64,000 bases of DNA from Candidatus Lutibacillus vidarii (GCA_016717165.1 JADKGA010000002.1:434001-498000); one strand, 5' to 3'. Shown: positions 39,205 through 47,946, numbered from the stretch's first letter. Notes: a model not told the origin generated them from the letters alone. Program-made: numbers and translations.

Positions 39205-41049
39205 CTAGGCGGGTGGTGTCAGGTGGAGCGGGTTGGAGAACGCCACGATCGTGCCAGACGCATCCCGGACCTCGGTGCGCAGGTAGCTCGGCGTGTTGGC
39301 CACCGTGACGCCGAGCGTGCCTCCGGTCACCTGCGCGGCGGGCACCGTCCGCTCCCAGAGCGGCGGAGTCGGCGTGGTGCGCGTCCGGTCGCCGTGGACC
39401 GGCACCTGGACGACCCGCAGGCTCCCGGAGCTCGGGAGTGCGTCTGCGGTGAGGACCACATCGACCGTGGTGCCCTTGACCGTTCGTCGGCTACCCATCA
39501 CCGCGCCCCCAGAGGCGAGGTCGAGCATGCCGTCATACCCCGGACGGAGGCTGACGAACATCCGGCCAGCGGCGAGCAGGGGGACGACCGTGGTCGGGTC
39601 GGTCGTCGCGCTGATGACATCGGTGAAGTAGCGGTTCGTCTTCGCCCAGCTGTCGGCCGTGCCCGCATGGTTGTCCGACACTCCGTTGGCCATGACCTTC
39701 ACCCCAGCGCTGAGCAGGATGTCCCACAGCGCCAGATGCCCGGCCACCGTCATCCCGCCCCGTTGCTCGTACCCCACCTCGAGGAGGTCGGCGCGATGGG
39801 CTCGGTTCGCCAGCAGGGCGGCGGCGACAGCCGAGAGGCGCGTCGTGTACGCCGCCCCGGTCAGCGTGGGCCCCGATGCTGTGCCGAACGGGTGGTTGTA
39901 GGAGCTCACGCCGCCTGCTGCGGCCACGGCACGGACGAGGGCGGCGCCATACGCATCCGGGCCTGGCCCACCGACGGGTGGTGTCACGGTCAACGCCGTG
40001 GGATCGGGGGGGAACCAGTTGACGTGCGAGCCATAGGAGAGCTCGAGTCCCTGAGCGATACCCATGCTCGGGTACCTCGTCCGCAAGGCATCCGCGATGG
40101 AACGCTGCAGCGCGAGCCGTCCTGCCGGGTCCGAGCTGCGGAGCAGCTCGACCCTGGTGAACCCGGCGCTGGCGGAGGAGTTCGCAGGGGCGCCGACGCC
40201 GAGGACGAGGGACAGCAGCCCGTTGTCCTTGGCGAGGACGCCGAGGTCGGGCAGCGCCGCGACGAGATCGGCGACGGGGTCGAGGACGACCCGCTGCTCC
40301 TGGCCGTAGTGGACCGGCTGGACCACGGTGGTGACCAGCCCGGACTGTTTGACCGAGCGCGCTGTCGCCCCTGGCGTGAGCCGGTACTGGACGGCGTACT
40401 CGCCGGCCGGTCGTCCTCCGGTGCTCGGGTGGTACGACAGCCGGACCCAGACCTCGGCCCATCCGGTGGACGACCGCGGGGTCAGGGTGACCGCGACCTG
40501 CAGATCGGCCACCGTCGCTCGCAGGTCACGGTTCGTCGCCGAAGAGTCCGCCAGCGCGAGATGTGCGGCCCGTGTCGCCCCAGCAGTGACCGTGGCCTCG
40601 AGCCCAGTCGAGCCGAAGGCGATGCCCCCCGACAGGGGTGAGCCCGTCCGGTCGGTGGAGTAGGTCCACGCGGGGGATCGAAGGTCCTCCACGGCGCGGA
40701 AGCTCTGGGGGGACATCCCGCCGGACTCCAGCGCGATGATGTGGTCATGGTCGGTGAAGAAGCACAGGTCGGCCCCGAGCTGCACGAGGGTGTCGACCTG
40801 GGAGTGCATGCTGGCGAAGACGGCCGAGCCGGTGAGCTTCTTCGCGACCCCCGCGCCTTCGGAGAAGGACGAATGCACATGCAGGGCGGTCCGAACCACG
40901 CCCGCGCTGCGTGCGACGGCTCGTGATGCCCCGGCGTGGGCCGGGAGGATGACACCGAGAGGAACAAGAAGCCCGGCCGCGAGCACATCCCGCCTCCGTA
41001 GACCACCACCGTGGCTGGTGTCGGCAGCTTCGTCGTGGTCGTCGCACAT
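39205..41049 (-). CDS. Tat-exported PHP-domain protein
   Basis: 614-residue protein with a twin-arginine signal at residues 18-40 (GGLRRRDVLAAGLLVPLG, then an A-x-A cleavage-like PAHAGA). The mature part opens with ALHVHSSFSEGAG and later FFTDHDH, the metal-binding HxH and DHD motifs of the PHP (polymerase and histidinol phosphatase) superfamily; downstream YNHPFG and SDNHAG supply further ligands. Family members are metal-dependent phosphoesterases. Tat export implies cofactor insertion before secretion. ATG 41049 (MCDDHDEAAD) follows GGGGGAG; ATG 41079 has poorer spacing. Substrate unknown. Confidence 0.8.
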   Translation of the reverse strand: MCDDHDEAADTSHGGGLRRRDVLAAGLLVPLGVILPAHAGASRAVARSAGVVRTALHVHSSFSEGAGVAKKLTGSAVFASMHSQVDTLVQLGADLCFFTDHDHIIALESGGMSPQSFRAVEDLRSPAWTYSTDRTGSPLSGGIAFGSTGLEATVTAGATRAAHLALADSSATNRDLRATVADLQVAVTLTPRSSTGWAEVWVRLSYHPSTGGRPAGEYAVQYRLTPGATARSVKQSGLVTTVVQPVHYGQEQRVVLDPVADLVAALPDLGVLAKDNGLLSLVLGVGAPANSSASAGFTRVELLRSSDPAGRLALQRSIADALRTRYPSMGIAQGLELSYGSHVNWFPPDPTALTVTPPVGGPGPDAYGAALVRAVAAAGGVSSYNHPFGTASGPTLTGAAYTTRLSAVAAALLANRAHRADLLEVGYEQRGGMTVAGHLALWDILLSAGVKVMANGVSDNHAGTADSWAKTNRYFTDVISATTDPTTVVPLLAAGRMFVSLRPGYDGMLDLASGGAVMGSRRTVKGTTVDVVLTADALPSSGSLRVVQVPVHGDRTRTTPTPPLWERTVPAAQVTGGTLGVTVANTPSYLRTEVRDASGTIVAFSNPLHLTPPA

Positions 41050-41475
41050 CTCGCCGGTCTCCCCCCGTGCGGGTAGCATTCCCCCGGAAGTCTAGACGCG
41101 ACATTTCCCCTGGTCAGGACCCTTTCCCCAGGAATTCCCCACAGATCGGTCCGGCTGTCCGATTTGGGGTGTGGCGTTGCCCACGGTGCTCTCCCGCGGG
41201 ACCGGTTGGGGTGCAGGAGACAGATTTGGTCGGGCCCCCGCCCGGGAGGTATCCTGGTGCACTGTGTCTGGACTCGGTCCGGCCACAACGGTCCACGGCG
41301 ACCACCCCCCTTCCACCGGGCAGCCCAACTGCGACCAAGCATGGTCGTGGCAAGGCGGTGCAGGTGGGAGCGCGGCGCGCGACGCACCCGAGACTTGGTG
41401 TGCCACGTGCCGCATCACTAGGAGCACGACCCGGCTCCGCCGGGGCGCGCAGACGACAGAAGACGGAGAGCTGTT
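41050..41475. other. Gene-free region with the rpsL promoter
   Basis: 426 bp between the PHP gene and rpsL. It contains GATTTGG twice (41161 and 41224), the second being the -35 region of the promoter at 41226-41255. The roughly 215-nt leader downstream is G/C rich with no clear reading frame of its own. I see no other feature. Confidence 0.55.
41226..41255 (+). promoter_or_regulatory. Candidate rpsL-rpsG-fusA promoter
   Basis: -35 TTGGTC at 41226-41231, 18-bp spacer, -10 TATCCT at 41250-41255. Same architecture and the same GATTTGGTCGGG upstream element as the rplJL promoter at 14695. Confidence 0.55.
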
Positions 41476-41850
41476 TTGCCGACGATCAACCAGCTGGTGC
41501 GCAAGGGCCGCCAGGACAAGACAAGCAAGACGAAGACACCGGCGCTCAAGGGTTCGCCGCAGCGTCGCGGGGTGTGCACCCGCGTCTACACCACCACCCC
41601 CAAGAAGCCGAACTCGGCGCTGCGCAAGGTCGCCCGAGTCCGCCTCACCTCGCAGATCGAGGTCACGGCCTATATCCCGGGTGTGGGCCACAACCTTCAG
41701 GAGCACTCGATCGTGCTCGTTCGCGGCGGCCGGGTGAAGGACCTCCCCGGTGTCCGCTACAAGATCGTCCGCGGCGCTCTCGACACCCAGGGTGTGAAGA
41801 ACCGCAAGCAGGCTCGCAGCCGGTACGGCGCGAAGATGGAGAAGAAGTAA
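41476..41850 (+). CDS. rpsL: 30S ribosomal protein S12
   Basis: 124-residue decoding-centre protein. TTG start at 41476 (PTINQLVRKGR), with GGAGAG upstream. The streptomycin-related lysines are wild type in TPKKPNSALRK and GRVKDLPGVRY, so no resistance change is visible. The stop overlaps the rpsG start by one base (TAATG). First gene of the str operon rpsL-rpsG-fusA-tuf. Confidence 0.97.
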   Translation: MPTINQLVRKGRQDKTSKTKTPALKGSPQRRGVCTRVYTTTPKKPNSALRKVARVRLTSQIEVTAYIPGVGHNLQEHSIVLVRGGRVKDLPGVRYKIVRGALDTQGVKNRKQARSRYGAKMEKK

Positions 41851-42320
41851 TGCCGCGCAAGGGTGCCGCCCCGAAGCGGGTCCTCATGCCGGACCCGGTC
41901 TACAACTCGCTCCTGGTGACCCAGCTGGTCAACAAGATCCTCCTCGACGGCAAGAAGTCGATCGCCGAGACGATCGTCTACGGAGCCCTCGAGGGTGCCC
42001 GGCAGAAGACCGGCACCGACCCCGTCGTCACCCTCAAGCGGGCTCTCGACAACGTCCGCCCGGCCCTGGAGGTCAAGTCCCGCCGCGTCGGTGGCGCGAC
42101 CTACCAGGTCCCGGTCGAGGTCAAGCCGGGTCGCGCGACGACCCTGTCGCTTCGCTGGCTCGTCGGCTACTCCCGGCAGCGCCGCGAGAAGACGATGACC
42201 GAGCGCCTCATGAACGAGATCCTCGACGCGAGCAACGGCCTCGGTGCCGCCGTGAAGCGTCGCGAGGACACCCACAAGATGGCCGAGTCCAACCGGGCCT
42301 TCGCGCACTACCGCTGGTGA
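41850..42320 (+). CDS. rpsG: 30S ribosomal protein S7
   Basis: 156-residue primary assembly protein of the 30S head and, in many bacteria, translational regulator of the str operon. Typical stretches are MPRKGAAPKR, KKSIAETIVYGAL, VGGATYQVPVEV and the C-terminal AFAHYRW. ATG 41850 overlaps the rpsL stop. A 35-nt hairpin separates it from fusA. Confidence 0.97.
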   Translation: MPRKGAAPKRVLMPDPVYNSLLVTQLVNKILLDGKKSIAETIVYGALEGARQKTGTDPVVTLKRALDNVRPALEVKSRRVGGATYQVPVEVKPGRATTLSLRWLVGYSRQRREKTMTERLMNEILDASNGLGAAVKRREDTHKMAESNRAFAHYRW

Positions 42321-42328
42321 CCCTCGGC

Positions 42329-42363
42329 GTATGCCGTTCCACGCGCTGCGTGGGGCGGCATAC
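42329..42363 (+). terminator. Hairpin between rpsG and fusA
   Basis: Stem 42329-42344 (GTATGCCGTTCCACGC) pairs with 42348-42363 (GCGTGGGGCGGCATAC), 3-nt loop, two G-U pairs. Another GTATGCC/GGCATAC hairpin; it may tune fusA relative to rpsLG rather than fully terminate. Confidence 0.5.
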
Positions 42364-42418
42364 CGGCCGTTCGACCCAGACCAGACCCAGCCACACGAGA
42401 TGAGACGAGACGACTGAC

Positions 42419-44521
42419 GTGGCACTCGACGTCCTGACGGACCTGACCAAGGTCCGCAATATCGGCATCATGGCGCACATCGACGCCGGCAAGACGACGA
42501 CGACCGAGCGCATCCTCTTCTACACCGGCATCACCTACAAGATCGGTGAGGTCCACGACGGCGCAGCCACGATGGACTGGATGGAGCAGGAGCAGGAGCG
42601 GGGGATCACCATCACCTCCGCGGCGACGACGACCTTCTGGAAGAACCACCAGATCAACATCATCGACACGCCCGGCCACGTCGACTTCACCGTCGAGGTG
42701 GAGCGCTCGCTGCGCGTCCTCGACGGCGCGTGCGCGGTCTTCGACGCCAAGGAGGGTGTCGAGCCCCAGTCCGAGACGGTGTGGCGCCAGGCCGACAAGT
42801 ACGGCGTGCCGCGGATTTGCTTCGTCAACAAGATGGACAAGCTCGGCGCGGACTTCTACTTCACCGTCAAGACGATGGTCGACCGCCTCGGCGCGACGCC
42901 GCTCGTCCTGCAGCTGCCCATCGGTCAGGAGAGCGCCTTCACCGGCGTCGTCGACCTGCTCCGCATGAAGGCCCTCATGTGGCGCGGCGAGACTCAGAAG
43001 GGTGAGGACTACACCGTCGAGGACATCCCGGCCGACCTTCAGGAGAAGGCGGAGGAGTACCGCCACGCCCTGGTCGAGACGGTTGCCGAGTCGAACGACG
43101 AGCTCATGGAGAAGTACCTCGAGGGTGAGGAGCTCACCATCGACGAGCTCAAGGCCGGCATCCGCGCGCTGACGATCTCGGGCACGGTCAACCCGGTCAT
43201 CTGCGGCACGGCGTTCAAGAACAAGGGCGTCCAGCCCATGCTCGACGCGGTCGTCGACTTCCTCCCCTCGCCGCTCGAGGTCCCCCCGATGGTCGGCCAC
43301 AAGCCGAACCACGAGGAGGTCGAGGTCGTCCGGCACTCCGACGCGGCCGAGCCCTTCGCGGCGCTGGCCTTCAAGGTGGTCGCGCACCCCTTCTTCGGGC
43401 GGCTCACCTATGTCCGGGTCTACTCGGGCGCGGTGACGCCGGGCACCCAGGTGCTCAACGCCACCAAGGGCAAGAAGGAGCGCATCGGCAAGCTCTTCCA
43501 GATGCACTCCAACAAGGAGAACCCGGTCGACAAGGCGTCGGCGGGGCATATCTACGCCTTCATCGGACTCAAGGACACCACGACCGGCGACACCCTCTGC
43601 GATATCGCCGCTCCGGTCGTCCTCGAGTCGATGACCTTCCCCGAGCCGGTCATCTCGGTCGCCATCGAGCCGAAGACCAAGGGCGACCAGGAGAAGCTCG
43701 GCACCGCAATCCAGAAGCTCGCCGAGGAAGACCCGACCTTCCAGGTCCAGCAGGACGAGGAGACCGGCCAGACGATCATCAAGGGGATGGGCGAGCTCCA
43801 CCTCGACATCCTCGTCGACCGGATGCGCCGCGAGTTCAAGGTCGAGGCCAACGTCGGCAAGCCCCAGGTGGCCTACCGCGAGACGATCCGCCGGACCGTC
43901 GAGAAGGTCGACTACACCCACAAGAAGCAGACCGGTGGGTCCGGGCAGTACGCCAAGGTCCAGGTGACCATCGAGCCGATGGACACCGCCGAGGGCGCGA
44001 TGTACGAGTTCGACAACAAGGTGACCGGCGGTCGCATCCCGCGCGAGTACATCCCGTCGGTCGACCAGGGCATCCAGGACGCCATGCAGTATGGCGTGCT
44101 CGCCGGCTACCCGCTCGTGGGCATCAAGGCGACCCTGCTCGACGGTGCTTACCACGACGTCGACTCCTCCGAGATGGCGTTCAAGATCGCCGGGTCGATG
44201 GTGCTCAAGGAGTCGGTGCGACGCGCCGACCCGGTGCTCCTCGAGCCGATGATGGCCGTCGAGGTGCGCACACCCGAGGACTACATGGGTGACGTCATCG
44301 GCGACCTCAACTCCCGCCGGGGCCACATCCAGGCCATGGAGGACGTCAGTGGGGCAAAGGTCGTTCGCGCCCTGGTTCCGCTGTCGGAGATGTTCGGGTA
44401 TGTCGGCGACCTGCGGTCCAAGACCCAGGGTCGGGCGAACTACTCGATGCAGTTCGACTCGTACGCCGAAGTTCCCCGGAACGTGGCCGACGAGATCATC
44501 CGGAAGACCCGGGGTGAGTGA
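42419..44521 (+). CDS. fusA: Elongation factor G
   Basis: 700-residue translocase GTPase. G1 AHIDAGKTTTTERIL, switch region ERGITITSAATTTF, G3 DTPGHVDFT, G4 NKMDKLGADF and the domain IV/V parts RRGHIQAMEDVSG are intact; length is normal. The GTG start at 42419 follows an A/G-rich stretch (GAGATGAGACGAGACG). No changes obvious at fusidic-acid positions, but I did not check each. tuf follows after 103 bp with a small hairpin. Confidence 0.98.
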   Translation: MALDVLTDLTKVRNIGIMAHIDAGKTTTTERILFYTGITYKIGEVHDGAATMDWMEQEQERGITITSAATTTFWKNHQINIIDTPGHVDFTVEVERSLRVLDGACAVFDAKEGVEPQSETVWRQADKYGVPRICFVNKMDKLGADFYFTVKTMVDRLGATPLVLQLPIGQESAFTGVVDLLRMKALMWRGETQKGEDYTVEDIPADLQEKAEEYRHALVETVAESNDELMEKYLEGEELTIDELKAGIRALTISGTVNPVICGTAFKNKGVQPMLDAVVDFLPSPLEVPPMVGHKPNHEEVEVVRHSDAAEPFAALAFKVVAHPFFGRLTYVRVYSGAVTPGTQVLNATKGKKERIGKLFQMHSNKENPVDKASAGHIYAFIGLKDTTTGDTLCDIAAPVVLESMTFPEPVISVAIEPKTKGDQEKLGTAIQKLAEEDPTFQVQQDEETGQTIIKGMGELHLDILVDRMRREFKVEANVGKPQVAYRETIRRTVEKVDYTHKKQTGGSGQYAKVQVTIEPMDTAEGAMYEFDNKVTGGRIPREYIPSVDQGIQDAMQYGVLAGYPLVGIKATLLDGAYHDVDSSEMAFKIAGSMVLKESVRRADPVLLEPMMAVEVRTPEDYMGDVIGDLNSRRGHIQAMEDVSGAKVVRALVPLSEMFGYVGDLRSKTQGRANYSMQFDSYAEVPRNVADEIIRKTRGE

Positions 44522-44539
44522 GCCGGTAGACTTACCGGC
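44522..44539 (+). terminator. Small hairpin between fusA and tuf
   Basis: GCCGGTA (44522-44528), loop GACT, TACCGGC (44533-44539). Too short for efficient termination; possible processing or regulatory element. Confidence 0.35.
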
Positions 44540-44624
44540 CGAGTACCCCAATCACTCAGCACCACGCCACGTCCTGCCTGGTCGTTCGGCGTCAACAAGA
44601 AGAAAGTCCTGAGGAGGACCCGCA

Positions 44625-45818
44625 GTGGCGAAGGCAAAGTTCGAGCGGACTAAGCCGCACGTCAACATCGGCACCATCGGTCACATCGACCACGGGAAGA
44701 CGACGCTGACGGCGGCCATCACCAAGGTCCTGCATGACAAGTTCCCGGACCTCAACCCGTTCACCCCGTTCGACCAGATCGACAAGGCGCCCGAAGAGCG
44801 CCAGCGTGGTATCACGATCTCGATCGCTCACGTCGAGTACCAGACCGAGGCGCGCCACTACGCGCACGTCGACTGCCCGGGGCACGCTGACTACATCAAG
44901 AACATGATCACCGGTGCCGCTCAGATGGACGGCGCGATCCTCGTGGTCGCGGCGACCGACGGCCCGATGCCGCAGACGAAGGAGCACGTCCTCCTGGCCC
45001 GCCAGGTCGGCGTCCCCTATATCGTCGTGGCGCTGAACAAGACCGACATGGTCGACGACGAGGAGATCCTCGAGCTGGTCGAGATGGAGGTCCGCGAGCT
45101 GCTGGCGTCCTACGACTTCCCGGGCGACGACCTCCCGGTCGTGCGCGTCTCGGCGCTCAAGGCCCTCGAGGGCGACGCGGAGTGGTCGACGACGGTCCAG
45201 GAGCTCATGGACGCTGTCGACTCCTACATCCCGGAGCCGGAGCGCGCCACCGACAAGCCCTTCCTCATGCCGATCGAGGACGTCTTCACGATCACCGGTC
45301 GTGGCACCGTCGTCACCGGCCGTGTCGAGCGCGGCATCCTCAAGGTCAACGAGGAGGTCGAGATCGTCGGCATCCACGAGAAGTCGACCAAGTCGACCGT
45401 CACCGGTGTCGAGATGTTCCGCAAGCTGCTCGACGAGGCGCGCGCCGGCGAGAACGTCGGTCTGCTGCTTCGTGGTGTCAAGCGTGAGGACGTCGAGCGC
45501 GGCCAGGTCGTCATCAAGCCCGGCACGATGACCCCGCACACCGAGTTCGAGGCGCAGGTCTACATCCTGTCCAAGGACGAGGGTGGCCGTCACACGCCGT
45601 TCTACGACAACTACCGGCCGCAGTTCTACTTCCGCACCACGGACGTGACCGGCGTCGTCAAGTTGCCCGAGGGCACTGAGATGGTCATGCCCGGTGACAA
45701 CACCGAGATGGTCGTCACGCTGATCCAGCCCATCGCCATGGACGACGGCCAGCCGTTCTCCATCCGCGAGGGTGGCCGCACCGTCGGCTCCGGCCGGGTC
45801 ACCAAGGTTCTCAAGTAA
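44625..45818 (+). CDS. tuf: Elongation factor Tu
   Basis: 397-residue GTPase that delivers aminoacyl-tRNA. G1 GHIDHGKTTLTAAIT, switch II DCPGHADYIKNM, G4 NKTDMVDD and the domain II/III sequence GRGTVVTGRVERG are intact. GTG 44625 follows GAGGAGG at good spacing. Only one tuf copy is in the window. The transcript ends at the two adjacent hairpins downstream. Confidence 0.98.
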   Translation: MAKAKFERTKPHVNIGTIGHIDHGKTTLTAAITKVLHDKFPDLNPFTPFDQIDKAPEERQRGITISIAHVEYQTEARHYAHVDCPGHADYIKNMITGAAQMDGAILVVAATDGPMPQTKEHVLLARQVGVPYIVVALNKTDMVDDEEILELVEMEVRELLASYDFPGDDLPVVRVSALKALEGDAEWSTTVQELMDAVDSYIPEPERATDKPFLMPIEDVFTITGRGTVVTGRVERGILKVNEEVEIVGIHEKSTKSTVTGVEMFRKLLDEARAGENVGLLLRGVKREDVERGQVVIKPGTMTPHTEFEAQVYILSKDEGGRHTPFYDNYRPQFYFRTTDVTGVVKLPEGTEMVMPGDNTEMVVTLIQPIAMDDGQPFSIREGGRTVGSGRVTKVLK

Positions 45819-45836
45819 CCTGACTCGCCAGCCAAA

Positions 45837-45878
45837 CGAAGGGCCCGTGCACCCCGTCCGGGGTGCCCGGGCCCTTCG
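45837..45878 (+). terminator. tuf terminator
   Basis: CGAAGGGCCC (45837-45846) pairs with GGGCCCTTCG (45869-45878), and GCACCCC (45849-45855) with GGGGTGC (45860-45866), one internal mismatch; a long strong hairpin. Confidence 0.85.
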
Positions 45879-45883
45879 CGCAC

Positions 45884-45892
45884 TTATCCACA
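45884..45892 (+). promoter_or_regulatory. DnaA box 1
   Basis: TTATCCACA, a perfect match to the consensus DnaA box, between the tuf terminator and the long inverted repeat. Confidence 0.65.
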
Positions 45893-45896
45893 CCCT

Positions 45897-45947
45897 CCCT
45901 GCAAAGACACACCTTTAGAAGCCTTCTAAAGGTGTGTCTTTGCAGGG
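45897..45947. repeat. 25-bp perfect inverted repeat, A/T-rich
   Basis: Core CTGCAAAGACACACC... at 45899-45921 and its exact complement at 45923-45945 around a single central base (45922), extended by two G-C pairs at each end. The right arm overlaps the last codons of the converging acetyltransferase gene. It could be a bidirectional terminator, but is unusually A/T-rich for this chromosome and is flanked by DnaA boxes. Confidence 0.9.
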
Positions 45948-46513
45948 GTGGGGTGAGTTATCCACAGGGTGTAGGTCACCTCGCCCTGGTCGGCCCCTTC
46001 GATCGGGTGTTCCCAGGACCGCACCTCTGTGCTCGTATGCCGCATTCCCAGCCGCTCCATGACCGCCCGAGACCCGACGTTGACGGCCATCGTCTCGGCC
46101 CAGATGCGTTCCAGGCCCTGCTCCTCTGACCCATATCGGACCAGCTCGCGGGCTCCCTCCACGGCCAGGCCCCGACGCCACCACGCCCGCCGGAGGCGAT
46201 AGCCGAGCTCGGCCTCGGTGACCGGTCCCACGTCCGGGAAGGCGGGGTAGAGGTCCCACCACCCGACGAACTCCTCGCCGAGGAAGCCGACCCAGAAACC
46301 GAGCCCGACGCTATCCGGCGTCCGGTCTCGGCAGAGCGGCCCCCAGAACTCGGTCGCCTCCGCGGCGGTGCGGGCTCGGCCGAGGATGTAGCGCAGCACC
46401 TCGGGGTCGGAGTCGAGCTCGACGAGCAGCGGCAGGTGTTCCTCATTCATCGGGTCGAGGCGCATCCGGCGCGTGTGCAGGGTCGGGCGTCCGCGCATCA
46501 GCCGAGCGGTCAT
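45926..46513 (-). CDS. RimJ/RimL-like GNAT acetyltransferase
   Basis: About 195 residues. N-terminal RLMRGRPTLHTRRMRLDPMN, then a GNAT core with the acetyl-CoA-binding turn LGYRLRRAWWRRGLAVEGAR (R-x-x-G-x-A) and the C-terminal NVGSRAVMERLGMRH, as in RimJ/RimL-type acetyltransferases. Start is uncertain: GTG 46531, ATG 46513 and ATG 46498 are in frame and none has a clear ribosome site. The 3' end, including the sequence for LWITHPTPAKTHL, overlaps a DnaA box and the right arm of the inverted repeat, so this end of the gene may have been reshaped by those elements. Confidence 0.82.
   Translation of the reverse strand: MTARLMRGRPTLHTRRMRLDPMNEEHLPLLVELDSDPEVLRYILGRARTAAEATEFWGPLCRDRTPDSVGLGFWVGFLGEEFVGWWDLYPAFPDVGPVTEAELGYRLRRAWWRRGLAVEGARELVRYGSEEQGLERIWAETMAVNVGSRAVMERLGMRHTSTEVRSWEHPIEGADQGEVTYTLWITHPTPAKTHL
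45958..45966 (+). promoter_or_regulatory. DnaA box 2
   Basis: Second perfect TTATCCACA, same orientation as box 1 and 74 bp from it, on the other side of the inverted repeat and inside the acetyltransferase coding region. Confidence 0.6.
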
Positions 46514-46588
46514 AGGTGCAGTCTGGTCCACGGCGGCCCTGACCGCTCATGACCCCCTCATCAGGGCCTCCTGCTCCGGACCCCCCGA

Positions 46589-47149
46589 TCAGGGCGCGTC
46601 GGAGTCAGGGACCGGCCCGGGGTTGCACAGCGCGGCCACGGTCTGCGGGTAGGTCATCGCGGGCCGCCAGGGCTCGAGATGCCACACCTTCTTCGATATG
46701 GCGAACTGGGCGTGGCAGAGGAACTGCTCCCACATGCCGGGCTGATCGGCTCGAGGGTCTGCTGCGACGATCGCCTCCCAGGCAGTCCGGGCGGCTTCGG
46801 CATCTGCGCTGCGCCGCGGCGGGGGACCGGGGTCGACCTCCAGCGAGGTGCGCCCGCCGAGGGTGATCCACCGGATGGCTCGGATCTCCACCCTGACTGG
46901 CGGGACTGTCGACGTCTCGTGGCCTGGCGATGTCGTTGGGGTCGAAATGGTCGGCGTGGTGGGTGACGCGGACGCACTTGTGGGTGCTGGGGGCCCGGCC
47001 GGTTCAGGGGAGCCGGCACAGCTCGCGAGCGTCGCGGCGATGGCAGTCATCGTCGCGGCCGCGACTGGGGTCGCCGTCCGGGCCAGAACGCTACGTATGC
47101 CGCCCCCGGCCGGGCTGCGGCCGGTGGTGCTGAGGTCGATCACGCTCAT
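46589..47149 (-). CDS. Secreted lipoprotein with DUF2599-like domain
   Basis: About 186 residues. A long N-terminal region leads to a hydrophobic stretch and lipobox LASC, then a Pro/Ser/Thr-rich linker to about residue 90. The C-terminal domain has WEQFLCHAQFAISKKVWHLE followed by PWRP and ends CNPGP; the paired cysteines and WHLEPWRP pattern match DUF2599, an extracellular domain in actinobacteria. ATG 47149 (MSVIDLST) is a best guess, with no strong ribosome site. Function unknown. Its upstream side borders the repeat-rich gap. Confidence 0.72.
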   Translation of the reverse strand: MSVIDLSTTGRSPAGGGIRSVLARTATPVAAATMTAIAATLASCAGSPEPAGPPAPTSASASPTTPTISTPTTSPGHETSTVPPVRVEIRAIRWITLGGRTSLEVDPGPPPRRSADAEAARTAWEAIVAADPRADQPGMWEQFLCHAQFAISKKVWHLEPWRPAMTYPQTVAALCNPGPVPDSDAP

Positions 47150-47230
47150 GGGCCACCACACGCTTCCCATTGTCCCAACTGGCGCGGCGACTGGCGTGAA
47201 GACCTCCACGGGCGGCCTACGCCCTTGCGT

Positions 47231-47423
47231 CGGATCTCGGAGCACCCCCGGCCCCTGGGTGTCACCTGGTGTGGGCGCGGAGCCAGAGTGGAGGTGCTCT
47301 CGGCCGCCTCTGCGGTGAACCGCATCTCGGAGCAGCCCGGCCCCTGTATGTCACGTGGCGTGGGCGCGGAGCCAGAGTGGAGGTGCTCTCGGCCGCCTAT
47401 GCGGTGAACCGCATCTCGGAGCA
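47231..47423. repeat. Tandem repeat, about 90 bp, two copies plus a partial
   Basis: Copy 1 at 47231-47320 and copy 2 at 47321-47409 share long blocks such as GTGGGCGCGGAGCCAGAGTG and GGAGGTGCTCTCGGCCGCCT; a third copy is limited to CGCATCTCGGAGCA at 47410-47423. A decayed fragment may precede copy 1. Copies differ by one indel and about eight substitutions. Confidence 0.9.
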
Positions 47424-47637
47424 CCGCATGACCCGCGCCGGAGGCTGGAAACCGGTGAGCGGCGGGGAAGCTGCTGCACTACAGCTCAGCCAGCGCCGCG
47501 GAGCCGGAGCCCGGGTGCGGTGGCAGGCGTTGGTCGAGTTCCCGCACGACATACCGGACATTTCTCGGACCAACGCATTCGGGCGGAGGGCCAGGCCCCG
47601 CGTTGGCCCGCCCAACGGACCCCGGCGCAGGCGTCGC

Positions 47638-47749
47638 TGCGTCGAGGTGTGGGGTAGGGGGGTGCTGCGTCGGGGTATGGGGCAGGGGCCTATTGCGTCG
47701 GGGTGTGGCGCAGGGGGGTGTTGCGTCGAAATGTGGAGCACGGCATAGG
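47638..47749. repeat. 28-bp minisatellite, four units
   Basis: Units begin TGCGTCG at 47638, 47666, 47694 and 47722, exactly 28 bp apart, followed by a G-rich body (GGTGTGGGGYAGGGGGG-like) that decays in the last unit. The period is not a multiple of three. Confidence 0.9.
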
Positions 47750-47788
47750 GGCCCCACGCTGCCCTTCGACTCGCCCGGTCGCGCTTGC

Positions 47789-47946
47789 GGGGCCGCCCGG
47801 GTGGGGCTGCGCTGGATGTGGGGCCGCTCGGGTGGAAGTGCGCTGGGCGTGGGGCTGCGCTGGATGTGGGGCCGCGCGGGTGGGGCTGCGCTGGATGTGG
47901 GGCCGCTCGGGTGGAAGTGCGCTTGGCGTGGGGCTGGAGGTGCCGG
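47789..47946. repeat. 79-bp tandem duplication built of shorter repeats
   Basis: GGGGCCGC-led blocks at 47789 and 47820 recur at 47868 and 47899, giving two 79-bp copies; within each, units of about 31 bp (GGGGCCGCYCGGGTGG...GCTGCGCTGGATGTG) are repeated. Very G-rich on the plus strand. Confidence 0.9.

Noticed and set aside
47231..47946. Tandem repeats considered as a CRISPR array
   Set aside because: Units are directly adjacent without unique spacers, and no cas gene is nearby.
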